64,000 bases of DNA from Theocolax elegans (Eukaryota; Arthropoda; Insecta; Hymenoptera; Cerocephalidae): NCBI GenBank assembly GCA_026168455.1, contig CM047427.1, forward strand, positions 16,691,201-16,755,200, given 5' to 3'. Positions 35,430 to 45,447 of the stretch are shown here, piece by piece. Under the pieces are notes generated by a model. The model ran no database searches. It was not told the origin of the DNA and saw only the letters and a program-made list of their open reading frames with translations. Each line of letters opens with the position of its first letter. Within the stretch, counting starts at the first letter, position 1. The translations under genes were made by a program, and so were the position numbers.

Positions 35430-37267
35430 TTACAGACTTCAAAAAAGAATCAGAGTTTCCCAAAATACAACCACCGAAAGTTTAATTCTTATAATAACGT
35501 ATAAACAGGTATTTAAAATTATTATTTAAAAACTTAAATTTGTTAAAATTTTACAATTAGAATTATATTTGCATATATCATGTATAAAATATTTCGACAG
35601 AGCCGCCATTTAGATACAATCACTCACCCAACGTGCGTAAAAAATGATTTTCATAACACTCAATTTTATAATAACAATTACTATACAGATTCTATTAAAT
35701 ACCAAAATTTTTAAATATGCATTATAAAAACCATCACTTTGAAATAATACTACATTCACATACAAATTAAAACCATATATAACACAACGACAGTATTATA
35801 TACCACTTTATAAAAAATATTACCACCGCCATTAAAGAAAAATATAATTTATGAGAGTATATAACATGCTTATATTTTATGTATTCTGTAAACACATTAT
35901 ATTACATCAATTTATTTAAAATTACGATATCCCCCCAAATGGAAATTATTTTATGTGTGTCCATTTTAAATATATTAAATATTTAAATATATGATTCTTG
36001 AAATGTATACCTTACCAGCACATCCTCGCCGTAAGAGTCGAATACAATATTCATATGTTGGCTAACGCTGGAAGCATAAATATATTTTACGGAGCATGTG
36101 TTATAACTATACACGAAAAATCTAAATGACTTCAGTACAACATGTCTTGGTCTGCAGAAACGACATCAGGTTTTCATCAAATACACTATCCAAGAGCCTA
36201 ACTCTCATCCAATAATGTATAAATAGTTATTTAAAATTATCAAATAAACGAAAACATTGGAAAGTCGACACAAAACATATGGAGTTCTCACATCTTTTCA
36301 ACTCGTCTACGCGAGATCAAGATTCGAGATGCCTTTTTGAAACGATTGCCCGCTCATATACTACAAAGGACCCCTGCAATAATGATGAAAATGGAGTCGA
36401 AATCTCACGAATGATTGACATTTGACGGATTCTTTGAATGTCACGAAATAATTGATAGTCATTAGATGATCAAGTTTTCAGTTGAACTTTATTTTCAGTT
36501 CTGTCTTTGATGTTTTTTTTAATCTATAACCTCTTTTAAAAAACCAAAATATTGGAAAGTCGACGCAAAATATATCGAGTTCTCACACTCTTTTCAATCG
36601 TCTGTACAATAGTAGTTACATGGAATTTTAAAGAAATTTTGATTAATTTTAAAACTTTGGTAGTTAACTATCATATTTTGTTTATTTCACAATTTTTTTT
36701 TACAAAAACGACATCTCAGTCACCACATTAATTATACCATAATCCTCTTCGCAATGCGCAAATTATCATTGTTGGTGTTAAGGGTAGAGTACGGTTATAA
36801 AAATATTTTTGTAATTTTTATAAAATATTATGTGAAATGGCATGTTTATAAAATATATTATAAAAAATATTCTTTTTTGATGATTTTTAACACATTCATT
36901 AAGTAAAATATTAAAATATTATCAAAAATAGGCTTAAAACAGGTGCAAATACAAAAAACTCCTTGCAGGATAAAAGTTGTCGAAGGGCTTTAATCCAAGA
37001 AAATTTAAATTTATATGCATATAAACTTCAACTTTACACAGCGAATTTGGTGTATCTATAAAAATGCAATTTCTGCCTTGATAAACCCAATTGGTTTACT
37101 AATTATTTAAAAAATGTAATGTTTTTCATTTAAAAAATGAACATAAAAATGTCACATTTAACTTTAAAGAAAAAAGGCTGTGTAACTATTTTACATATAC
37201 TCATCTAAAATAAGCACGATCAAAATACAACCGAGTGAGCGTTAGCGAGCGAGGTATCTGTTGCTAG
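35430..37267 (+). repeat. H1 3' arm
   Basis: Non-coding. Blocks at 36013-36250 and 37190-37267 match the H2 arm inverted. It holds internal direct repeats: TTGGAAAGTCGAC...GAGTTCTCACA at about 36256 and 36551, and AACGTATAAACAGGTATTTA near 35498 resembling 36211-36232. The end carries CTCGCTCGCTAACGCTCACT (complement) and then CTGTTGCTAG. Confidence 0.65.
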
Positions 37268-37560
37268 TATATTAATTATTTTGTATATTTACTTTAATGA
37301 TTCAATAGTAGTAATATTTCAATGTTTTTTTTCATATTTCCATTTTTTAATTTTTTTTATACTTGATGTAATGAATACACATTTTCTTACTTATTCACAA
37401 TGTGATATGTTGCAGCCGGTTTTCAATCATATTTTAACGATTTTCAGCGCAAACATATAATAATTATTTTGTATATTTACTTTAATGATACAGTAGTAGT
37501 AATATTTCATTTTTTTCTCGTATTTCCACTCTTTTTATTTAATCATATAATTGATATAAA
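37268..37560 (-). repeat. Helitron tail tandem repeats, H2 part 2
   Basis: About 1.5 units of the 190-bp tail repeat lie between the H2 stop codon (37587) and the H1 insertion. They continue in sequence with 27420-27897 once H1 is removed. Confidence 0.8.
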
Positions 37561-37586
37561 GTAAGTATAAATTATTTTGTAGTCAT

Positions 37587-38697
37587 TTACAAGATTTCTT
37601 TAAACACTATATTTTTAGTGTAATTTTTATTTTCGTCCTTTAGTTTATCACTTGCTATTTTTGCATTGTTTAGTAATAATATTTTCAAATTTTTTCTATT
37701 TCTAGCTCTTGAAAGTGCTACGTATAATTGACCATGGCTAAAAATTGGGGTTGGTAAATAGATACCAACGTGTTTATATGACTGTCCTTGTGATTTATTA
37801 ATAGTCATTGCGAAACCTAATCGTATGGGAAATTGTTTTCGGCGCATATTGAATGGTATTTCTTCCTTAGATGGTGACAAAGTGATTCTTGGTATTAAAA
37901 CTAATTTTCCAATTTTTTTTCCGCTTATAATTTCTGCTTTAATTAAATGTTTCATAAGTTTTTTTACTAATAACCTTGTTCCATTACAAAGACCTTCATT
38001 TACATTTAAGTTTCTCAGAAGAATTACTATTGCACCTACTTTTAATTGTAATTTATGCAGAGGAAGTCCATTAGGCGTAAGCGTATTGAGAAATTCAGTA
38101 GGTCACATGACATCTAAGTTTTCTCCATTATCATCTTCCGCTGTATCTACACTTAAATATTCAATAGTTTGCCCTTCCATTATATCTAAAATTTTATTAT
38201 TAATTTCAATTACATCATTGTTTGTGGGGGCCAGTATAACCTTATCATTAAAATCTACATCATTCATTTTTATTTCATTTCCAAAAGTTTCTGCAATGAT
38301 ATCATTTTCTTTTGTTATTAAATCAACAGGGATTTCGTCATATATATTTAAACGTTTACCTTCACCTACGTTCAATAACCATTGTCTAAAATGATTGTCA
38401 TTATTTGTCACTCGAAGATTTTCATTTAGTGTCATGCGTATAAAATTTTGCCATAAGTAGCTGTTTTCAACTGAATTTTCGATAACTTCAGTACGACTAC
38501 CATGTCGGATAACTGGTAATGTTTGTCTAATATATTTTTTTATTATTACATATATCTTGAAGTAGACGATTGTCTGCTTCAAAGGCATGTTTTGATGTCA
38601 TAGATATTTCATCCCATATTATAATTTGAACCTCCTTTAAATTTTTACCATCTATTGAATTTGATTTAATGTTACATGTAGTACTTTCTGTGATATT
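37587..38697 (-). pseudogene. H2 helicase C-terminal half
   Basis: On the minus strand: LKEVQIIIWDEISMTSKHAF, ADNRLLQDI, TLPVIRHGSRTEVIENSV, WQNFIRMTLNENLRV, FNDKVILAPTNNDVIEINNK, then after a TGA (38103-38105) PTEFLNTLTPNGLPLHKL, GLCNGTRLLV, FAMTINKSQGQSY and GQLYVALSRARNRKNL. This copy keeps the middle that H1 lost. The transposon at 38700-42104 separates it from the Walker A half at 42105-42550. A slip occurs near 38540, and another near 37960. Confidence 0.75.
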
Positions 38698-39239
38698 AAG
38701 GGGGTAAGCCGGTGTCTCGGGCTTAAAAAATCGAAATTTTTTTTATTTCTTATTTTGATCGCAAATTTTCCATAGAATAATAGCTTGCAAGCCGTTTTGT
38801 AAAATTCAGTTTAGTTTTTAAGTTACAAGCAAATAAGCAAAAAAAAATTTTTAAATAAATTTTTGTAAAACTGCATTTATTCTTTAAATCGATATTTACT
38901 ATTATAATAAATATGGACAATATATCTCACTCTATTTACTGTTATTTCAAATGATTTATTTGATATTTGAATCAAAATAATGTACAGGAATAGTTACCCT
39001 TATCATATGTACTTATACCCTGCTCAGTCGGTAACATTTACCATATGTATTCTATTTTCCATTTAGTCGGTATGTGCATATCATACGCGAATCGAATCTC
39101 GAAAGTATCTAGTTTGTGGCTGATATTTTGAGGTTCGAACTCAAAATATTAATAGCTTATTTAAACTGCAATTTTAATTGCAATAATTAACGCGATCGTG
39201 TGTGCGTGTGTGTATTAGTATTTTTTATATTTAAAAGTT

Positions 39240-39355
39240 TTTTTAGTGTATTGTGTTATAGTACATAGTGTTTATATAGTGTTTATGTAGTGTTTATATG
39301 GTGTTTATACAGTGTTTCTGTAGTGTTTATAGTGTGTTTATATAGTGTTAAATTG
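39240..39355. repeat. TAGTGTTTATA minisatellite upstream of transposase
   Basis: About nine units of 11-12 bp (AGTGTTTATATAG, AGTGTTTATGTAG, GTGTTTATACAG) ending 27 nt before the ATG at 39382. It is duplicated at 42590-42695. Confidence 0.8.
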
Positions 39356-39381
39356 TTTATTATTTAAAAATTAATTTGAGA

Positions 39382-41147
39382 ATGTCTAGTGTACCACAAC
39401 CAGACTCTCGAGGCCGACTGCCAGGTTCAAACTCCAATTATAAAAAAGGAGATTTGGAAGATCCAAGAAAAGAAAGAGAGAGTTCTGTGTAAAAAAAGAG
39501 AAAGATGCTCCACCTGCAAAAAAAGCCACACTAAGTACCTCTGCAAAAAAAATTCAAGATGTTGAAATTGAGACCAGCACAACCAGAAATAGGATTGTAG
39601 ATGTTGACATTTTGTATACAGCTCTGGAAAAGCTTGTTTGTTGCAGTAAGTGCCATGGACAAATTAAATTCTGTGAATCTAGTTTTCGTGGCCTTGGATT
39701 CCAGATTGATGTTGTGTGCGTACAATGTATTGATATAGAATCAATACAATCAAGTAAAAAAGTTGGACAGTCAAGAAGTGCTTATGAAGTGAACCGGAGA
39801 AGTGTACTAGCTGCCCGGGCACTTGGTCAAGGACGTGCTGGCTTAGCAACTTTTTGTGGAATAATGGATTTTCCACAACCTATTGTTCATAGTTCTTATG
39901 ACAATATTAATAGTCATTTAGATGAAGCATCTAAGAGTGTTGCAGAAGTGTCAATGCAAAATGCTGTACGAGAAGAAGTTGCAGTTACACCCGATGAAAA
40001 CCTTGGACTTGACACTTCTGGTGATGGTTCTTGGAGGAAAAGAGGTGGATTTTCTTCACTCCAAGGTCTTGTGAGTTTGGTTGGAAATAGGACTGGGAAG
40101 GTTATAGATGTTTCCATCAAAAACAGTTTTTGCAAGGCTTGTGCTAAATGGGAAGGAAAAGAAGACAGTGCAGAATATGAAGAGTGGTTTGAAGGACACC
40201 AAAACAATTGTGCGTCAAATCATGAAGGAAGTGCAGGAAAAATGGAAGTTGATGGTGTTCTGGAAATGTTTCATCGATCAGAGGAGAAATACCATGTGAA
40301 ATACCAGAACTACATTGGAGATGGTGATTCTAAAGTTTTTCATGCAGTTTCAAAAGCCAAATCATATGGAGACGAGCTGCTAGTAAATAAGAAAGAGTGT
40401 GTGGGACATGTCCAGAAGAGAATGGGTACTCGGTTAAGAGAGCTCAAGAAAAAATTAAGTGGTCAGAAACTTTCAGATGGCAAAGGAATTGGTGGACGAG
40501 GAAGATTAACCGCAGGAGTGATCAACCAGCTGACAACCTTCTATGGCAATGCCATCCGTGCCCATAGTGACTGTGTTACAGATATGCATAATGCAATCTG
40601 GGCAACATATCATCACAAGAGGTCAACAGATTCTGAACCCCATCATGAATTGTGTCCGAAAGGTCTAGATAGCTGGTGCAAGTGGCAGAAGGCTAAGACA
40701 CAGAACAACAAACATAAATTCAAGCATCGAAATAGTATTCCATTGCCCATCATGGATGCTATCAAGGACATTTACAAGGACCTTAGCATGCCAGAATTGT
40801 TAGAAAGATGTCTTGGAGGTTACACACAAAATAGTAATGAGAGTTTCAATAACTCTGTTTGGAAACTCGTACCCAAAACATCATTCAGTGGCTTGACGGT
40901 GTTAAGAATTGGTGTGCACATCGCAGTCACTTGCTTCAACGATGACAGGATTGGTTTTTTGAAGATAATGGAAGAGTTTGATACCAAGCCAGGAAAGGCA
41001 GCACTTGAATGGGTCAAGATGAGCAATGACACCAGGCTTTTCCAAGCTGAGTTAAAAGTTCAGGCTAGTACCAAAGAAGCTAGACAGAGGAAAAGACAAG
41101 CCAGATTGCAAATTCAAGAAGACTCGTATAGTACTGGTGCATTCTAA
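39382..41147 (+). CDS. Mutator-like (Kolobok-type?) transposase, near intact
   Basis: A 511-codon open frame from 39612 has SGDGSWRKRGGFSS (first Asp about 138), C-x2-C in FCKACAKW, NHEGSAGKMEVDG, YIGDGDSKVF (second Asp about 237), KKECVGHVQKRMGTRLR and GGYTQNSNESFNNSVW (Glu about 412). This is the pattern of the Mutator-like transposase domain family of animals. An earlier ATG at 39382 (MSSVPQPDSRGRLPGSNSNY) would give 588 residues, with a basic KKRKREFCVKK stretch, if one A is added to the A6 tract at 39442-39447; both tandem copies share that tract. The catalytic core is intact, so this is the least damaged transposase in the window. It is sense relative to + and antisense to the Helitron it sits in. 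Confidence 0.75.
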
Positions 41148-42104
41148 TTTTTGTAAGTAAAATTTAATAAGCGTTTAGTAGTCAAAATTAATTTTAACAA
41201 TTTTCATACAGGTTTTAAATATTTTTCAGAGAATGTATACACAAGAAGGTTACATTTGAGGTTAACTTTCAGTCAAACTTAACAGTTTGTGCTAGGATGA
41301 AAAAAGATAAGAATGTTTAACATTGTTTTATAATTGCATTTTTATCAAATTAAAATTTTAATTTTGTGTCAAATTTATTTTCAGTGAAATAACTAAATGG
41401 ATTCTCCTATCTGGATTAACAAAATATTGATGTGATATTAAAACATGATGATAAAAGTGATGTAATACATGGAAAATAAGTTATAATAGTTTAAACAAAT
41501 TAGGTGAGTGTTTTGAATAGTTATACGTAATGAAAGTACTTCAAAATTTTACAGCTTATTTACTAAAAGCTTATTTTTTGCAATTTCAGGTACCTTTGCC
41601 GCAGGATTTTAAGAAGACTATTCAACGGATTGACTTGAAATTTTGAGGGAATCCTTTTAATTATATTTCAATCCACCTAAGCGGAGCAGAATTTGAAAAA
41701 GTTTTCTTAAACTCCTTTTAGCTAATTGTTTGTATTAAAAAATCAATTAAATTATAATTAATTAGCATTTACTTGCATAATTAATTAATCATATTAAAAT
41801 ATTTTTATTTTACAGAAATGTGGTCCGCTCAGGTGGATCCTATGTTATTTTGGAGTCCATAACTTCAAGGATAGGCCATGTGACTAATTACTTGAGTTTT
41901 AAGGTTGCGGCAAGTGGATTTAGAGCTTATAAATTCAACTTCAGTATTATTTACTATGTAATCATGGTAACCTAGCTTTATATAGGTAAAAATGTACTTT
42001 AATATAGTACTTTTATAAAAGAGAAAATAGATCTATAGATTAGTTTATTAAATAAAAATTAAAAAGGTTTTTTTCATTTTGTATATAGCAACAAGCTTAT
42101 CCCC
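41148..42104. other. 3' non-coding part of the TTAA element
   Basis: AT-rich with no ORF. It is present again at 44487-45447 with many 1-nt length differences. Confidence 0.6.
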
Positions 42105-42555
42105 TTAAGTGGTAATTTAAATGTTGTATGTACTGTTTTTCCGTTATGTAATAAATTTGCTGCAATTCCTGTCCAGGCAACACATAAAAATGAAATACTT
42201 GAGAATTGTAGGTAGTCTATTAGAACGTTAAGTAAATAACTTTTTCCACTTCCTCCTGGTCCATCAATAAAAATGTTTTTTTTTTCTTCAATTTTTAAAT
42301 GTTGCATAACAGTATTCAAAATATCTTTTTGATGATTTTTTAAAAGAATTTACTTTGACTTCTAATTCAGTAAGTGTGCAACTTTTGTTATACGATATCG
42401 AAGTATCATCACTTTCTTCTATGTGTGTAGAAATAACGGGTAATTTGAAATCATTTAAAGAATATCCATGTAATTGTAAATTTTTATCAATAATGTTTAA
42501 TGCAAGATTTTCACCTACATTTTGATCGTATTTTGGGTGGTAAAAAAAGTGTTTG
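42105..42555 (-). pseudogene. H2 helicase Walker A half, copy 1
   Basis: The minus strand encodes MQHLKIEEKKNIFIDGPGGS then GKSYLLNVLIDYL and the TTFKLPL end at the TTAA insertion point. The sequence before it resembles the H1 region near 33850-34080. It ends at 42555 by fusing to the promoter-side repeat of the second transposon copy through shared GTATTTTT. Confidence 0.7.
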
Positions 42556-45447
42556 TATTTTTTATATTTAAAAGTTTTTTTAGTGTATTGTGTTATAGTA
42601 CATAGTGTTTATATAGTGTTTATGTAGTGTTTATATGGTGTTTATACAGTGTTTCTGTAGTGTTTATAGTGTGTTTATATAGTGTTAAATTGTTTATTAT
42701 TTAAAAATTAATTTGAGAATGTCTAGTGTACCACAACCAGACTCTCGAGGCCGACTGCCAGGTTCAAACTCCAATTATAAAAAAGGAGATTTGGAAGATC
42801 CAAGAAAAGAAAGAGAGAGTTCTGTGTAAAAAAAGAGAAAGATGCTCCACCTGCAAAAAAAGCCACACTAAGTACCTCTGCAAAAAAATTCAAGATGTTG
42901 AATTGAGACCAGCACAACCAAAATAGGATTGTAGATGTTGACATTTTGTATACAGCTCTGGAAAAGCTTGTTTGTTGCAGTAAGTGCCATGGACAAATTA
43001 AATTCTGTGAATCTAGTTTTCGTGGCCTTGGATTCCAGATTGATGTTGTGTGCGTACAATGTATTGATATAGAATCAATACAATCAAGTAAAAAAGTTGG
43101 ACAGTCAAGAAGTGCTTATGAAGTGAACCGGAGAAGTGTACTAGCTGCCCGGGCACTTGGTCAAGGACGTGCTGGCTTAGCAACTTTTTGTGGAATAATG
43201 GATTTTCCACAACCTATTGTTCATAGTTCTTATGACAATATTAATAGTCATTTAGATGAAGCATCTAAGAGTGTTGCAGAAGTGTCAATGCAAAATGCTG
43301 TACGAGAAGAAGTTGCAGTTACACCCGATGAAAACCTTGGACTTGACACTTCTGGTGATGGTTCTTGGAGGAAAAGAGGTGGATTTTCTTCACTCCAAGG
43401 TCTTGTGAGTTTGGTTGGAAATAGGACTGGGAAGGTTATAGATGTTTCCATCAAAAACAGTTTTTGCAAGGCTTGTGCTAAATGGGAAGGAAAAGAAGAC
43501 AGTGCAGAATATGAAGAGTGGTTTGAAGGACACCAAAACAATTGTGCGTCAAATCATGAAGGAAGTGCAGGAAAAATGGAAGTTGATGGTGTTCTGGAAA
43601 TGTTTCATCGATCAGAGGAGAAATACCATGTGAAATACCAGAACTACATTGGAGATGGTGATTCTAAAGTTTTTCATGCAGTTTCAAAAGCCAAATCATA
43701 TGGAGACGAGCTGCTAGTAAATAAGAAAGATGTGTGGGACATGTCCAGAAGAGAATGGGTACTCGGTTAAGAGAGCTCAAGAAAAAATTAAGTGGTCAGA
43801 AACTTTCAGATGGCAAAGGAATTGGTGGACGAGGAGATTAACCGCAGGAGTGATCAACCAGCTGACAACCTTCTATGGCAATGCCATCCGTGCCCATAGT
43901 GACTGTTGTTTACAGATATGCATCATGCAATCTGGGCAACATTCATCACAAGAGGTCAACAGATTCTGAACCCCATCATGAATTGTGTCCGAAAGGTCTC
44001 GATAGCTGGTTGCAAGTGGGCAGAAGGCTAAGACACAGAACAACAAACATAAATTCAAGCATCGAAATAGTATTCCATTGCCCATCATGGATGCTATCAA
44101 GGACATTTACAAGGACCTTAGCATGCCAGAATTGTTTAGAAAGATGTTTGGAGGTTACACACAAAATAGTAATGAGAGTTTCAATAACCTCTGTTTGGAA
44201 ACTCGTACCCAAAACATCATTCAGTGGCTTGACGGTGTTAAGAATTGGTGTGCACATCGCAGTCACTTGCTTCAACGATTGACAGGATTGGTTTTTTTGA
44301 AGATAATGGAAGAGTTTGATACCAAGCCAGGAAAGGCAGCACTTGAATGGGTCAAGATGGAGCAATGACACCAGGCTTTTCCAAGCTGAGTTAAAAGTTC
44401 AGGCTAGTACCAAAGAAGCTAGACAGAGGAAAAGACAAGCCAGATTGCAAATTCAAGAAGACTCGTATAGTACTGGTGCATTCTAATTTTTGTAAGTAAA
44501 TTTAATAAGCGTTTAGTAGTCAACAATTAATTTTAACAATTTTCATACAGGTTTTAAATATTTTTCAGAGAATGTATACACAAGAAGGTTACATTTGAGG
44601 TTAACTTTCAGTCAAACTTAACAGTTTTGTGCTAGGATGAAAAAAAGATAAGAATGTTTAACATTGTTTTATAATTGCATTTTTTATCAAATTAAAATTT
44701 TAATTTTGTGTCAAATTTATTTTCAGTGAAATAACTAAATGGATTCTCCTATCTGGATTAACAAAATATTGATGTGATATTAAAACATGATGATAAAGTG
44801 ATGTAATAATGGAAATAAGTTATAATAGTTTAAACAAATTAGGTGAGTGTTTTGAATAGTTATACGTAATGAAAGTACTTCAAATTTTACAGCTTATTTA
44901 CTAAAAGCTTATTTTTTGCAATTTCCAGGTACCTTTGCCGCAGGATTTTAAGAAGACTATTCAACGGATTGACTTGAAATTTTGAGGGAATCCTTTTAAT
45001 TATATTTCAATCCACCTAAGCGGAGCAGAATTTGAAAAAGTTTTCTTAAACTCCTTTTTATGCTAATTGTTTGTATTAAAAATCAATTAAATTATAATTA
45101 ATTAGCATTTACTTGCATAATTAATTAATCATATTAAAATATTTTTTATTTAACAGAAATGTGGTCCGCTCAGGTGGATCCTATGTTATTTGGAGTCCAT
45201 AACTTCACGGATAGGCCATGTGACTAATTACTTGAGTTTTAAGGTTGCGGCAAGTGGATTTAGAGCTTATAAATTCAACTTCTCAGTATTATTTACTATG
45301 TAATCATGGTAACCTAGCTTTATATAGGTAAAAATGTACTTTAATATAGTACTTTTATAAAAGAGAAAATAGATCTATAGATTAGTTTATTAAATAAAAA
45401 TTAAAAAGGGTTTTTTTTCATTTTGTATATAGCAACAAGCTATCCCC
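42556..45447 (+). mobile_element. Second tandem copy of the TTAA element, 5' truncated
   Basis: Repeats 39222-42104 at an offset of 3334 bp, but lacks the first about 520 bp of the element and its left TTAA. The right end CTATCCCC followed by TTAA is kept (45444-45451). Together with the adjoining helicase piece (45448-45889) it is a tandem duplicate of 39222-42555. Confidence 0.75.
42719..44486 (+). pseudogene. Transposase copy 2, frameshifted
   Basis: Matches the gene at 39382-41147 nearly base for base. 42946-43725 is identical, whereas 42885-42925 and everything after 43725 carry numerous single-base insertions and deletions, with hardly any substitutions. The catalytic motifs are present in broken frames. 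The pattern is more like uncorrected read error than natural decay. Confidence 0.75.

Larger units (their letters stand above)
27898..37267 (+). mobile_element. Helitron H1, full length with canonical ends
   Basis: The 5' end TCTTATATTATATTAAAGTG follows A at 27897. The 3' end GGTATCTGTTGCTAG ends at 37267 and is followed by T at 37268. Joining the flanks gives CAGCGCAAACA plus TATATTAATTATTTTG, which matches the sister repeat at about 37445 (CAGCGCAAACATATAATAAT). Insertion is therefore between A and T without duplication, the Helitron hallmark. The length is 9,370 bp. Order: minisatellite leader, Ulp1-RepHel gene (29783-35105), tail repeats (35110-35420), long 3' arm. The gene has stops, frameshifts and two deletions, so it is dead as it stands. 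Confidence 0.85.
38700..42104 (+). mobile_element. TTAA-flanked DNA transposon with Mutator-like transposase
   Basis: Boundaries are set by TTAA at 38696-38699 and 42105-42108; the H1 helicase keeps the uninterrupted site CACTTAATATCAC near 34286. The ends are GGGGGTAAGC and, inverted, GGGGATAAGC, so terminal inverted repeats are short. Length about 3.4 kb. It carries a TAGTGTTTATA minisatellite (39240-39355) and one transposase gene. TTAA sites are typical of Kolobok and piggyBac; the transposase is not piggyBac, so Kolobok-like is the best guess. Confidence 0.75.

Noticed and set aside
25559..37268. An 11.7-kb Polinton/Maverick or giant TIR element, from the inverted ACTAGCAACAGAT ends
   Set aside because: No DNA polymerase B, integrase or capsid genes. 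The inverted ends are explained as the 3' ends of two opposed Helitrons, one nested in the other, supported by the rebuilt target site.
37825..38394. 189-codon plus ORF and similar antisense ORFs over the helicase and the transposase (39679, 39914, 40820)
   Set aside because: Antisense to well-supported helicase or transposase motifs with no domain of their own.
38696..42108. piggyBac element, from the TTAA site
   Set aside because: The transposase lacks piggyBac features and instead shows Mutator-like motifs (SGDGSW, GDGDSK, ECVGHVQKR).
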